Positions 30,421 through 38,568 of a DNA stretch of 45,404 bases are shown here, piece by piece. The DNA lies in NCBI RefSeq assembly GCF_013815995.1, contig NZ_JACDFE010000006.1, positions 1 through 45,404 of the forward strand, in the 5' to 3' direction. Under the pieces are notes generated by a model, which saw only the letters and a list, made by a program, of their open reading frames with translations, was not told the origin of the DNA and did not search any database. The position numbers and the translations under genes were made by a program. Each line of letters starts with the position of its first letter. Within the stretch, counting starts at the first letter, position 1. The DNA comes from Sporichthya sp. (GTDB taxonomy: Bacteria > Actinomycetota > Actinomycetes > Sporichthyales > Sporichthyaceae).

Positions 30421-31548
30421 ATGGCACTGCTCACCCGAGGAGATCTCGAGCAGACCCGCTCGCACCTCACGTCCTGGTTGGCCGTCAAGCTCCCCGACGC
30501 GGGCGAACTTGAGGTCAGCGAGCTGTCGACGCCGGGATCGAGCGGATTCTCCAACGAGACGATCTTCTTCCGGGCGTCGTGGACCGCGTCCGGCCGCCGG
30601 GAGGAACGCGAGTTCGTAGCCCGGTTCGCGCCCAGCGGGCCGCAGCTGTTCCCCAACTACGACCTCGCCGGTCAGTTCCAGCTCATCAAGACCCTGGCGG
30701 AGGAATCCGCCGTCCCGGTGCCGCGGATGACGTGGCTGGAGACCGCCGCGAACGTGTTCGGCGAGCCGTTTTTCGTCATGGAACGGGTGCACGGCCGGGT
30801 GCCCGCCGACGACCCGCCGTACATGGCCCAGGGATGGGTGACCGAACTGTCGGCGGACGAGCGCCGGTTGATGTTCGAGGCCGGCCTGCAGGCTCTCGCG
30901 TCTGTCCATGCGGTGGACTGGAAGGCGTGCGGACTGGAGCAGCTGGACCGCCCAGGGCTGGCCTCCTCGCCGCTGGCCCAATCGGTCGCGTACTTCGAGA
31001 ACTACTACGACTGGGCCCGCGCAGGTGATCGGCCGCATCCGGTGATCGACGCGACCTTCGCCTGGGTCCGGGAGAACCTCCCCTCGGTCGAGCCAGACGT
31101 GGTCCTGAACTGGGGCGATGCCAGGCCGGGGAACCTGTTGATCGGGGACGACCTGTCGGTGGCCGCGGTCCTGGACTGGGAACTCGCCTGCCTCGGGAGC
31201 CGTGAACTCGACCTGGGCTGGTGGATCTTCACCCAGACGATGTTCTCCGAGGGCTACGGCATCCCGCTGCCGGCCGGTATCCCGGACGCCGCCGAAACCG
31301 TCGCGATCTACCAGGCGATCACCGACTACCGGGTGCGCGACCTCGACTTCCACGTTCGCTACGCGGGGCTGCGCAGCGCACTGATCTTCGTCCGTTACTG
31401 CGCGGTCATGATCGAGGTCGGCGCCCTGCCCCCGGACTCTGACCTGGTCGACAACAACCCGCTCGTCCAGACCCTGGCCAAGGTGATGGGCTTCGAGTCG
31501 ACTCAAGGCGATGTGACCGCGCTCCAACTGAATCGCGCCCAGAACTGA
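30421..31548 (+). CDS. APH-family phosphotransferase (aminoglycoside-kinase fold)
   Basis: A 375-residue protein kinase-like enzyme. LSTPGSSGFSNETIFFRASW is the nucleotide-loop region, REFVARFAP the Lys/Arg strand, and FFVMERVHG the hinge. The catalytic loop is LNWGDARPGNLL with Asp near residue 233 (an N-W-G-D variant of HGD), and VLDWELA near residue 252 supplies the metal-binding Asp. Members of this group sit beside acyl-CoA dehydrogenases and lipid genes and phosphorylate small hydroxylated substrates. Antibiotic resistance is not implied. It starts one base after the stop of the preceding gene. Last gene of the operon. Confidence 0.88.
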   Translation: MALLTRGDLEQTRSHLTSWLAVKLPDAGELEVSELSTPGSSGFSNETIFFRASWTASGRREEREFVARFAPSGPQLFPNYDLAGQFQLIKTLAEESAVPVPRMTWLETAANVFGEPFFVMERVHGRVPADDPPYMAQGWVTELSADERRLMFEAGLQALASVHAVDWKACGLEQLDRPGLASSPLAQSVAYFENYYDWARAGDRPHPVIDATFAWVRENLPSVEPDVVLNWGDARPGNLLIGDDLSVAAVLDWELACLGSRELDLGWWIFTQTMFSEGYGIPLPAGIPDAAETVAIYQAITDYRVRDLDFHVRYAGLRSALIFVRYCAVMIEVGALPPDSDLVDNNPLVQTLAKVMGFESTQGDVTALQLNRAQN

Positions 31549-31624
31549 GACAGCCGGGCGCTGGCACCCCGGAGCCGTGCGACAACCCCAGGGCGTGGTG
31601 CAGCCACCAACACGGACCGCTTCG

Positions 31625-31661
31625 GGTCGAGGTGCTCGCTGGGGTTTCAAGTTGCAGTACG
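31625..31661 (+). repeat. Degenerate copy of the att-proximal arm repeat
   Basis: TCGAGGTGCTCGCTGGGGTTTCAAGTTGCAGTACG-like sequence resembles the start of the repeats at 6449 and 13275 (GAGGTCGCTGGCGGGCTTTCAGTTGCAG and GTTGCAGTACG). No tRNA core follows. It is probably the eroded right end of an integrated element. Confidence 0.45.
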
Positions 31662-31831
31662 TCCCCGCCTGCCCGGCAATCGATGTCACGCCGATGTCAC
31701 AACCGGTATCTGGTCGTGGCGGATCCTCTCGGACAGTCATGGACCGCGACAGGCATGTTCCCGCAGGCCACCGCCCTCGACGATTGGACCGCGGCGAACA
31801 GGCCCGAACGTCGCGCACGAAACTTGCCGCT

Positions 31832-32118
31832 CGGCCGAGGCGGCCGCACCTGGCGCGTTCGCCTCGTTCGACCAAGTGCTGTACCAGCGCACGCCATCCC
31901 GTAAGGAGATCGACTTCATCGGCCCGAGGCTCGCCCCCGTTGCCATCGAAGGCAAGTACACCGATGCCGGCCGCTGGGCCGGCGAAGCGGTCACCGTCAA
32001 CGCGAGTGAGCACCTGGGCGTTTTGGCCACCCGCACGGTGCTCGACACCAGCGCCACGACCGAGACGGGCGCGTGGGCGGTCCCGGCGTCATTCCTGGCG
32101 TACTGCATCGACATCTGA
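31832..32118 (+). pseudogene. C-terminal remnant of an ATPase/DUF4143 protein
   Basis: The frame reads FASFDQVLYQRTPSRKEIDFIGPRLAPVAIEGKYTDAGRWAGEAVT and VLATRTVLDTSATTETGAWAVPASFLAYCID. The R-TPS-kEIDF ... IEGKYT... pattern is that of the DUF4143 (restriction-endonuclease-like) end of archaeal-type AAA ATPases. The ATPase part is missing. Typical mobile-element debris. Confidence 0.65.
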
Positions 32119-32125
32119 CGATTGC

Positions 32126-32190
32126 TCAGTCCCAGAGCGCCCGGCCTATCCGCTCGGCCGCCTGGCGGGCGAGGGTGTCGGTGACGTGAA
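32126..32190 (-). pseudogene. Third copy of the integrase 3' end
   Basis: Minus strand [20 protein letters not shown] and stop, nearly the same DNA as the last 65 bases of the integrases at 3444 and 16802. Everything upstream is gone. It indicates a third integration or a rearranged element end. Confidence 0.75.
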
Positions 32191-32286
32191 TGCGTTGTCC
32201 GTCAGGTGCTTTCAGGGTGCGGGCGGAGCACACTGTGGACTGTTTCGTCCGCAGACGTCGACTGCACCAGATACAGGATCCAGCTC

Positions 32287-32448
32287 ATGGGCGACCGGGT
32301 GCGGGAGGCCCTCGAGCGCGACGAGCCCTACCGCGACCTGGGCCCGGACTACTTCACCAAACCCGTCGATCGCCAGGCCCAGACCCGCCGGCTCGTGGCA
32401 CAGCTCGAACGCCTCGGGCACACCGTGGCCCTCGACCACGCCAGCTGA
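32287..32448 (+). pseudogene. Short remnant resembling a transposase C-terminus
   Basis: Reads LERDEPYRDLGPDYFTKPVDRQAQTRRLVAQLERLGHTVALDH and stops. The YF...D....RRLV.QLE.LG..V.L pattern is common at the end of actinobacterial IS transposases. The IS family cannot be decided, and no terminal inverted repeats are evident. From here to 32590 I see nothing else. Confidence 0.4.
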
Positions 32449-32593
32449 CCCACCCTCACCCGCGGGCCGAGGAAGGACCCGCACCCCGCCAGAACGACCC
32501 GGGCTGCGCCCGGGAGCTGCCGCGCGCCTGGCTGAGGTTCATTCACGGATCAGTGCGGGTTTGAGAAACCTGGTCGGCCGGATCGCGCGCGGG

Positions 32594-33190
32594 TCAGTCG
32601 GCTGCGGTGATTGGCGCGATGGAGCCGAGGTTGTCGGCGGTGTAGCCGGGGAGTTGGGCGATGGCGGTGCGGGTACTCGCGAGCCGTGCCGCTCGGATGA
32701 TGGGTTCGGCGGCGCCAAGAGCGTCGCCGGGCAGGACGAGGTCGTAGTGCTCCCAGGTCAGCGGGATGAAGTCGAGGTCGAGGTCGACGGCGGCCGCGCG
32801 GAGTGCGATGCCGGCGTCGGCGATGCCGGAGGCCACGGCCAGGGCAACCTCGAGGTGGGAGTGGAACTCGGGGCCGCCCACATTCTCCGGGGCGATGCCG
32901 GCCTCGATGAGGACCTGGTCGAGCAGCACCCGGGTACCTGCGCCTTGTTCGCGTTTGGCGACGCGGCGGTCGCGCAGGTCGGCGGGCGAGCCGATGCCCT
33001 GGGGGTTGCCGCGCGGAACGAGGATGCCCTGTTCTCGTTGCCACAGGCTGAGCAGGTGAGGGTCGCGTCCGCGTAGGAGCGCGCGGGCGAAGGGTGCGTT
33101 GTATTCGCCGGTGTGGTGGCGCAGGTGGATCGCGGCGCCGTCGGCGTCGTGAGCGGCGAGCGCCCGCAGGGCCGGAAAGCTTCCACGGGT
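32594..33190 (-). pseudogene. 5'-truncated substrate-binding (PBP-like) domain of a regulator
   Basis: One continuous minus-strand frame reads GTRGSFPALRALAAHDADGAAIHLRHHTGEYNAPFARALL, LWQREQGILVPRGNPQGIG, REQGAGTRVLLDQVLIEAGI, HSHLEVALAVASGIADAGIALRAAA, and a normal end at 32594. This is the periplasmic-binding-like domain (PF12727 type) usually joined to a ModE/excisionase-like HTH and linked to molybdate or tungstate regulation. The frame meets a stop just upstream of about 33190 and has no start, so the HTH half is lost. The 3' half alone could be translated from GTG 32929 but would be useless. Confidence 0.7.
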
Positions 33191-33336
33191 CCCGGCCGCT
33201 CATCGGGGCGCGGAAGGCCGGTCTCACTTTTGGTCTCATTCGCCTCCGCCAGAGCCGGTCCACCGGCGCTTCTCGTTCGCTCCCAGCACGCTCAAACGAC
33301 CTTGCTGGCCCCCGCCGAGTCACCGGCCTAGCCCGG

Positions 33337-34422
33337 CTACTCGCAGACGATCCCGTCGCTGTCGGCGTCGCGGTACCAGCCGTACTCGGGGTCTTCGCCC
33401 TCGACGTACGGGCCGTAGCCGGCCTTCTTCGCGTCCGTGCAGTACGGGAAGCGCGGGTCGGTGCCCGCCGCGGGCTTGGGCGTCTCGACCGGTGCAGCGG
33501 GCGCGGCCGAGCCGAGGCCCGGCGGCGGGAGCTCGACCGGGCCGTAGGACGGGGCCTTCTCCCCAGGGCAGGTGTCGAGGATGCGCGACATCGCGTCCCG
33601 CTCGGCCGGCTTGACCCACAGCTCGTACTTCGCCTTCACCGCGATCTGGCGGGCGATGTAGGTGCAGCGGTACGACGAGCGCGGCAGCCAGGTGGCGGCG
33701 TCGCCGGCGCCCTTCTGGGAGTTGGCCGGGCCGTCGACGGCGAGCAGGTTCAGCGGGTCGTTGCCGAACGCGATCCGCTTACGTTCATCCCAGCCCAACG
33801 CGCCGCTCACCCAGGAATCCGCGAGCGCGACGACGTGGTCGATCTGCACCGCGGTGCTGGTCGTCTCTCCGCGCAGGAAGTCGATCCGGGCGCCCGTGTA
33901 GGGCTCGGGCTCGAGCAGGCCGGAGGCCACGACGCAGTCCCGGGTCCCGGGCTTGAACACCAACGAGCGCAGGTCGCGGCGCAGGATGTCGTTGCGGGTG
34001 TCGCAGCCGTTGCGGTCGACGTCGGCCCAGGCCTGGCCGTACTCCTCACGCTCGTACCCGGTCTGCGCCGCGCGGCCCTTCACCGCGAGCGTCGCCAGCA
34101 GGGCCCGGGCGGTGCCGGAGCCGGGTGCCGCCGAGGAGGTCGGCTCCAGGGCGGTCGGCGCCGGGGCGGCGGTGTCGTCGGCGGAGGGCTCGTCGTCCGT
34201 GGGCACAGCGGTCGCGGTGGACTCAACGTCGGACGCGGAGGTGGCCGAGGGCTCGACCTCGGTGACGTCAAGGGTCCGCTCGGGGGTGGCGATCGCGGTC
34301 GGGGGAGCAGGCGCGGCGCCGGTCACCGACCCGGAATCGGAGCCGCACGCGCCGAGGGCGAACACGGCTCCCGCCAGGGCGAGGGCAGCGAGGGTCGGGC
34401 GGCGTCGGGTCACGGGACCCAT
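33337..34422 (-). CDS. Exported lipoprotein with GmrSD-type HNH (DUF1524) and Excalibur domains
   Basis: A 361-residue protein with lipobox LGAC, a Thr/Ala/Pro-rich linker (about residues 30-105), and an HNH-like nuclease domain: LVFKPGTRDCVVASG, the catalytic IDHVVALADSWVSGA and FGNDPLNLLAVDGPANSQKG, then DAATWLP and YRCTYIARQIAVKAKY. The C-terminal Excalibur motif has DADSDGIVCE for calcium. Such proteins are common in actinobacteria and probably degrade extracellular DNA. Restriction is not implied. The ATG at 34422 is chosen for its signal peptide, with GTG 34413 as an alternative. First intact gene right of the accessory region. Confidence 0.9.
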   Translation of the reverse strand: MGPVTRRRPTLAALALAGAVFALGACGSDSGSVTGAAPAPPTAIATPERTLDVTEVEPSATSASDVESTATAVPTDDEPSADDTAAPAPTALEPTSSAAPGSGTARALLATLAVKGRAAQTGYEREEYGQAWADVDRNGCDTRNDILRRDLRSLVFKPGTRDCVVASGLLEPEPYTGARIDFLRGETTSTAVQIDHVVALADSWVSGALGWDERKRIAFGNDPLNLLAVDGPANSQKGAGDAATWLPRSSYRCTYIARQIAVKAKYELWVKPAERDAMSRILDTCPGEKAPSYGPVELPPPGLGSAAPAAPVETPKPAAGTDPRFPYCTDAKKAGYGPYVEGEDPEYGWYRDADSDGIVCE

Positions 34423-34697
34423 GATCGGGGCCGCAGGTCGCGATAACGCGTCGTGACGCCAAGAGTGGTCCGAACGGATGAGTGCCCTTGTGCCCGGACG
34501 GCGGATCCGTGAAGGGTGAATCAGGAGCAATCTGGACACCTGGGGCAACGCAGCTCGTGCGCATTCGACCGTTGGGGAGCGGTTGGCGCGCGAAGCGCAG
34601 ACACCCCGTTTCGCGACACCACTGTCAAGTACGCGGCGAAGAGTGCCGAGTACGTCACGATGGGTACCGGCGCCAGCCGGCCTGAAGGGGGCTTCAG

Positions 34698-35030
34698 ATG
34701 AGCGGAAAGACCAGGATCCTGGGTAGGGGCCGGTCCCGCGGCGAGCTCGTGGCCGAGGTATCCGAGGCTGTGACGCCGGCACCGGCGGCGCAAATCGTCG
34801 GCCAGCGCAAGCCCGAGGACCCGCTGCAGGACGCGCGTGACCTGGAAGACGCCGCCATGGCGTACTCCGAGGTCGTGCACGTGCTGGGCGCGATCACCAA
34901 GACCACCCAGGCCGGCGAGAGCACGCACGGTGGCCTGAGCCTGGAAGAGATGGCCGTCAGCCTGGACCAGGCCTGGGCGCGCTGGGACACGGCGCAGCGG
35001 CGCCTGATCGGCCAGCAGCGCACCGGCTGA
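34698..35030 (+). CDS. Hypothetical 110-residue protein
   Basis: Small acidic helical protein (VAEVSEAVTPAPAAQIVGQRKPEDPLQDARDLEDAAMAYSEVVHVLGAITK). No signal peptide, TM or motif. AAGGGGGC lies 8 bases before the ATG, codon use is like the core genes, and a strong terminator follows 15 bases after the stop, so it is very likely a real, independently transcribed gene. Family unknown to me. Confidence 0.75.
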   Translation: MSGKTRILGRGRSRGELVAEVSEAVTPAPAAQIVGQRKPEDPLQDARDLEDAAMAYSEVVHVLGAITKTTQAGESTHGGLSLEEMAVSLDQAWARWDTAQRRLIGQQRTG

Positions 35031-35045
35031 GAAAGCAACAGACAC

Positions 35046-35080
35046 CAGGAAGGCCCCGGACCAGGTCCGGGGCCTTCCTG
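35046..35080 (+). terminator. Intrinsic terminator, 17-bp perfect stem
   Basis: CAGGAAGGCCCCGGACC pairs exactly with GGTCCGGGGCCTTCCTG around a one-base centre, followed by CGTTT. It ends the gene at 34698-35030 and, being symmetrical, may stop leftward transcripts too. Confidence 0.85.
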
Positions 35081-35232
35081 CGTTTCCGGCGCACCTACCT
35101 CACGCTGCGGCGTGGCGCGAGCACGATCATCGAAATTTTGTGATACCCATTAACGCGTATTCGTGCAGGTAGATGGCACTTTTTGATCAAGCCCCGGTCG
35201 AACAAGGACGCCTGACAGCGGGTGAGGCCCAG

Positions 35233-35502
35233 ATGAGCGAAATCGTCAGCCCGACCGACTACAGCGCTGCCTTGATCCCCAAGGACGATCACCGCACGTA
35301 CCTGACGGTCGGCGGCCACGAGATGGACCCGGACACCGAGGAAGAGACCCACTACGTGGTCCTCGGCCTCACCGACCAGGCCGACACCGACGAAGCCGGG
35401 CGCTACCTGGAGCTGTCCAGCTACCTGCTCCCGGACGAGGCCCGCCGCCTGGCCGCCCTACTCATCGCGCAGGCCGACGCCGCCAGCGCCGCCCAGCCGT
35501 GA
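35233..35502 (+). CDS. Hypothetical 89-residue protein
   Basis: Reads IVSPTDYSAALIPKDDHRTYLTVGGHEMDPDTEEETHYVVLGLTDQADTDEAGRYLELSSYLLPDEARRLAALLIAQA, a compact alpha/beta-looking protein with no known motif. I chose the ATG at 35233, since GTGAGG lies 7 bases upstream. The in-frame ATG at 35173 would add 20 residues but has only a poor ribosome site. An AT-rich stretch at 35130-35170 probably holds the promoter. Confidence 0.7.
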   Translation: MSEIVSPTDYSAALIPKDDHRTYLTVGGHEMDPDTEEETHYVVLGLTDQADTDEAGRYLELSSYLLPDEARRLAALLIAQADAASAAQP

Positions 35503-35659
35503 GGCCGGCCCCCGAAGAGCCCCAAACGTCGCAGCCCTGAGGCTCAGCTCACAGGTCCGCCGCGGAACCCCTGAGGGTGGCTCCGCGTTGACGTGCTAGC
35601 AGGCGTCTACGCTGGGAAAACAGCCCAGCACCCTGCGGGCCCACGGAGGTGCCCCTCTC

Positions 35660-36460
35660 ATGCAGAGCTCGAACCCGGTTCTCTCCCGCCAGGACGTGTT
35701 CAGCCGGAACGGCTACGCCACGTTCCGTGACGACCCGCAGCCCGCCCCGGGGGCGATCAGCTACACGAGGGCGCCGTCGGGTCCCCCGGCGCCGCCGTCG
35801 TCCCGTCCCATGACCGTCGACGACGTAGTCGCGCGCACCGGCCTGCTGCTGGTGATTGCGATCAGCACCGGCGTTCTCGCCTGGGCCGCGGACCTCGGCT
35901 TCGGCCTGGCGATCGTCGCGATGCTGATCGGCTTCGGCCTGGCGATGGTGAACGTGTTCAAGAAGGTTCCCAGCCCGCCGCTGATCATCGCCTACGCGGC
36001 CGTCGAGGGCGTTTTCCTCGGGGCGTTCTCACACGCGCTTGAGGCGAGCCGGCCGAACCTCGAAGGCGTCGCGATCCAGGCCGTCGCCGGCACCGCGATC
36101 GTCTTCGCCGTGATGCTGGGGCTCTACAAGAGCGGCCGGGTTCGGGTGACCGCCCGGATGCAGAAGGTCGTTCTCGCGGCGATGCTCGCCTTCGTCGGCC
36201 TGCTGCTGTTCAACCTGGTGTTCAGCGCGTTCGGCAGCGGCGTCGACACCTGGGGCGGCCCGATGGGCGTCGCGATCGGTGCGATCGGTGTGTGCCTCGG
36301 CGCGTTCATGCTCGCCATGGACTTCGACCTCGTCGAGCGCGGCGTCCGCGCCGGTGCGCCGGAGATCGAGGCGTGGCGCGCGGCCTTCGGGCTCACCGTC
36401 ACCGTGGTGTGGATCTACATCGAGATGCTGCGCCTGCTCAGCAGCCTGCGCGGCGACTGA
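35660..36460 (+). CDS. Bax inhibitor-1/YccA-family membrane protein
   Basis: A 266-residue integral-membrane protein with seven TM segments after a Pro-rich cytoplasmic N-terminus: LLLVIAISTGVLAWAADLGFGLAIVAMLIGFGLAMVNV, PPLIIAYAAVEGVFLGAFSHALE (the family's YA..EG..LG..S signature), GLLLFNLVFSAFG, GVCLGAFMLAMDFDLVERGVRAGAP and the end WRAAFGLTVTVVWIYIEMLRLL. BI-1 proteins act as pH-gated calcium leak channels in the bacteria studied. Physiology here is unknown. GGAGG lies 10 bases before the ATG, and a strong terminator follows. Confidence 0.92.
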   Translation: MQSSNPVLSRQDVFSRNGYATFRDDPQPAPGAISYTRAPSGPPAPPSSRPMTVDDVVARTGLLLVIAISTGVLAWAADLGFGLAIVAMLIGFGLAMVNVFKKVPSPPLIIAYAAVEGVFLGAFSHALEASRPNLEGVAIQAVAGTAIVFAVMLGLYKSGRVRVTARMQKVVLAAMLAFVGLLLFNLVFSAFGSGVDTWGGPMGVAIGAIGVCLGAFMLAMDFDLVERGVRAGAPEIEAWRAAFGLTVTVVWIYIEMLRLLSSLRGD

Positions 36461-36477
36461 TCACAGCGACAAACGAC

Positions 36478-36509
36478 AGCGGCCCCCGACCTGAAGGTCG
36501 GGGGCCGCT
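36478..36509 (+). terminator. Intrinsic terminator after the BI-1 gene
   Basis: AGCGGCCCCCGACCT and AGGTCGGGGGCCGCT form a 15-bp perfect stem with a two-base loop, followed by TCGCGTT. It stands between the BI-1 gene and the convergent DUF4287 gene and may serve both. Confidence 0.85.
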
Positions 36510-36544
36510 TCGCGTTGTGGGTGCTCGCTCCGCTTCGAACTGCT

Positions 36545-36775
36545 CTAGAGGAACGAGCGGTGCGCGCGCTTCAGATCGTGCTCGTGCACGATCGCGGTTG
36601 CGTGGCCGTGGGCGATGCCATGCTCGTCCTGCAGCCAGGTCACCTTGTCGTCGAACCGGAGGAAGGACGGGCCGTCCTCGAGTTCGCGGAACCACTCGGG
36701 AAGTTCGCGACCTGTGCGCTCGGGAACTCGAGCCAACAGGTTTTGGTGCGTCTCCTCGGAGTGGTGTAGGGACAT
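36545..36775 (-). CDS. DUF4287 domain protein
   Basis: A 76-residue protein starting MSLHHSEETHQNLLARVPERTGRELPEWFREL and ending VTWLQDEHGIAHGHATAIVHEHD. The T(G)..L.eW ... WL..eHG...GHA.AIV pattern is DUF4287, a small helical domain of unknown function often found alone or beside DUF5655. The ATG at 36775 is chosen by family start. The gap from here to 36953 contains only a GC-rich hairpin (CCCCGCCCGC/GCGGGCGGGG near 36922-36950). Confidence 0.85.
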   Translation of the reverse strand: MSLHHSEETHQNLLARVPERTGRELPEWFRELEDGPSFLRFDDKVTWLQDEHGIAHGHATAIVHEHDLKRAHRSFL

Positions 36776-36953
36776 GGGACCGCCTCTCACGTCGCGTAAT
36801 CGGGGTAGACCGAACGTACGAACGAACTGGGCTTGCCGGTGGTACCAGGGTGCCTGTCACCGCCCGGACGCACAAGGTTTGCGCGCCGGTCGACTGGGGC
36901 TTTTCCCGTGAAAATTAGGCGGCCCCGCCCGCGCCGTCGGCGGGCGGGGCGCA

Positions 36954-37373
36954 ATGGCAGTCATACCCTCGGTTTCCGTGACCACACGGGGCCATTCGGA
37001 GGAGGCAGATGGCCATGCCCTGGACACCCTCGGTCACGCCCTGACCGACGTCGCCGACCGATTACGACGTCTACCTGAGAGCCGCCTTAACAGAGTGGCC
37101 CCAGCCGGTCGGGAGCTGGCCCAGGCGCTGGCCGATGCGGCGGCCGGCATCACCGGCCGGGACGCCTCGGCGCCGCCCGCGGAGCGCACCGTGCCGATCC
37201 TGGGCGTCTTCGCGGTCGCCGACCAGGTCGCGGTCACCGCCCACGATCTGAGCGCCGCCGGCGCCGGTCTGGACCCGGCGACGCAGATCTGGTGGGAAGC
37301 CGCGCGGCAGCCCTTGGCGGCCGTGCTGGAGGCCCTCACAGGCCAAGCGGAGCGGGTCCGCGCCGAGGCCTAA
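36954..37373 (+). CDS. Hypothetical 139-residue Ala-rich helical protein
   Basis: A helical, Ala-rich protein (HALDTLGHALTDVADRLRRLP, GRELAQALADAAAGITG, VFAVADQVAVTAHDLSAAGAGL, WWEAARQPLAAVLEALTGQAERVRAE). No TM or motif. It converges with the SGNH hydrolase gene so tightly that the two stop codons overlap (37370-37373). Family not recognised. GC-rich hairpin DNA lies just upstream. Confidence 0.7.
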   Translation: MAVIPSVSVTTRGHSEEADGHALDTLGHALTDVADRLRRLPESRLNRVAPAGRELAQALADAAAGITGRDASAPPAERTVPILGVFAVADQVAVTAHDLSAAGAGLDPATQIWWEAARQPLAAVLEALTGQAERVRAEA

Positions 37374-38356
37374 GCGGCGTTGGCGGTCGCGTCCTCGGGC
37401 AGCTCGTGCCGGCGACGGTGCTTGAGCAGCGCCCAGCGACGGCCACCGTCGGAGCGAACGGCCCCGACCGGTGCGACCTCGGTGCCCGGGCGGTCGACGG
37501 CCTCGACGGCCGCGATGGCCACCGGGAGCATTTCTTCCTCGCGGGTCGGGTCGATGACGATCTCGGCCGCCGGGACGAAGCCGAGCGCGGCACAGACCGA
37601 CGGCAGCACCGCCATCGCGGCGGCGGCGTAGCCCGCGGCCGAGGGGTGAAAGCGGTCGTCGGAGAACATCTCCCGCGGATTGGACACGAAGGCCGTCGCG
37701 CACAGGTCGCCGAGCGAGACCGTCCGGCCGCCGTTCTCGACGACCACGATGGTCTGGGCTGCGGCCAGCTGGCGGCTCCAGCGCCGGGCCAGGTAGCGCA
37801 GCGGCTGGGCGATCGGCTCGATGGTGCCCAGATCCGGGCAGGTCCCGACCACGACCTCGCAGCCGGCCTCACGGAGCCGGCGGACCGCGGCCTGCAACAT
37901 CGCGCAGGACAGCGAGGGCTGGATCCGGTGGGTGACGTCGTTGGCGCCGATCATGATCATCGCTACGTCGGCGCGGGCGGCGAGGGCAAGGGTGACCTGA
38001 CGGTCCAGGTCGGTGCTCTGGGCGCCGACGAGGGCGACGTTGGTCAGCCGCACGGGAGCGTTCGCGCGCTCGGACAGGCCCTGGGCGATCAGCGCGGCCG
38101 GAGTCTCTTCGGGAGTGGCGACGCCGAGACCGGCGGCCATCGAGTCACCGAGCATGGCCATGGTGAGTTGGCGGCCCGGGCCGGAGCCGTAGAGGCCGTC
38201 GGCGAACGCCGGCTCGCCCTTGGGCTTGCCGACCCAGTGCCGTGCCAGCTTGGCCTCGGTCATCAGCACACCGGCCAGCGCACCGCCGGTGAGTGCTACC
38301 CCGGTCGTTCCCAGCGCGGCTGCCTGCAGCAGCCGCGTGCCCAAGTTACGCGTCAT
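37370..38356 (-). CDS. SGNH/GDSL hydrolase, exported or membrane-anchored
   Basis: A 328-residue esterase-type enzyme. N-terminal signal-anchor (LLQAAALGTTGVALTGGALAGVLM). Catalytic blocks: I, MLGDSMAAGLGVA with Ser 72; III, MIMIGANDVTH; V, SDDRFHPSAAGYAAAA with the Asp-x-x-His pair. It probably cleaves acyl or carbohydrate esters in the envelope. It is divergent from the cystathionine beta-synthase gene, the same neighbourhood as Rv1075c near Rv1077 in M. tuberculosis, which supports orthology. Confidence 0.9.
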   Translation of the reverse strand: MTRNLGTRLLQAAALGTTGVALTGGALAGVLMTEAKLARHWVGKPKGEPAFADGLYGSGPGRQLTMAMLGDSMAAGLGVATPEETPAALIAQGLSERANAPVRLTNVALVGAQSTDLDRQVTLALAARADVAMIMIGANDVTHRIQPSLSCAMLQAAVRRLREAGCEVVVGTCPDLGTIEPIAQPLRYLARRWSRQLAAAQTIVVVENGGRTVSLGDLCATAFVSNPREMFSDDRFHPSAAGYAAAAMAVLPSVCAALGFVPAAEIVIDPTREEEMLPVAIAAVEAVDRPGTEVAPVGAVRSDGGRRWALLKHRRRHELPEDATANAA

Positions 38357-38568
38357 CGCGCACCTCCTCGACGTGCGAAGAGCCCCCCGGCTCGATCGTT
38401 CGTCCGGTCCTCAACTGGTGATGTGCCACCCGTTGTGCTCCGGGTCACCAATGTGGGTGCCGGGCCTAGGGTGACGTTGGGCAATTGACATTCCGTTGCA
38501 CAGTCCTGACGAAGGTCGAGACGTTCGGGTGATCCATCAATCGGCCGATCGGCCTTGGAGGTAAGCGC

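Noticed and set aside
30421-31548. Antibiotic (aminoglycoside) resistance gene
   Set aside because: Only the kinase fold is shared. The position at the end of a lipid-type operon and the N-W-G-D loop point to another small-molecule substrate.
31577-33076. A 499-codon plus-strand frame
   Set aside because: It crosses an arm-repeat remnant and at least three gene fragments in other frames or strands. Its protein is low-complexity Arg/Pro/Ser.
33337-34422. Reading the GmrSD-like nuclease as a restriction-defence gene
   Set aside because: It has a lipobox and an Excalibur calcium motif and no partner GmrS-like ATPase domain, so an extracellular nuclease is more likely.
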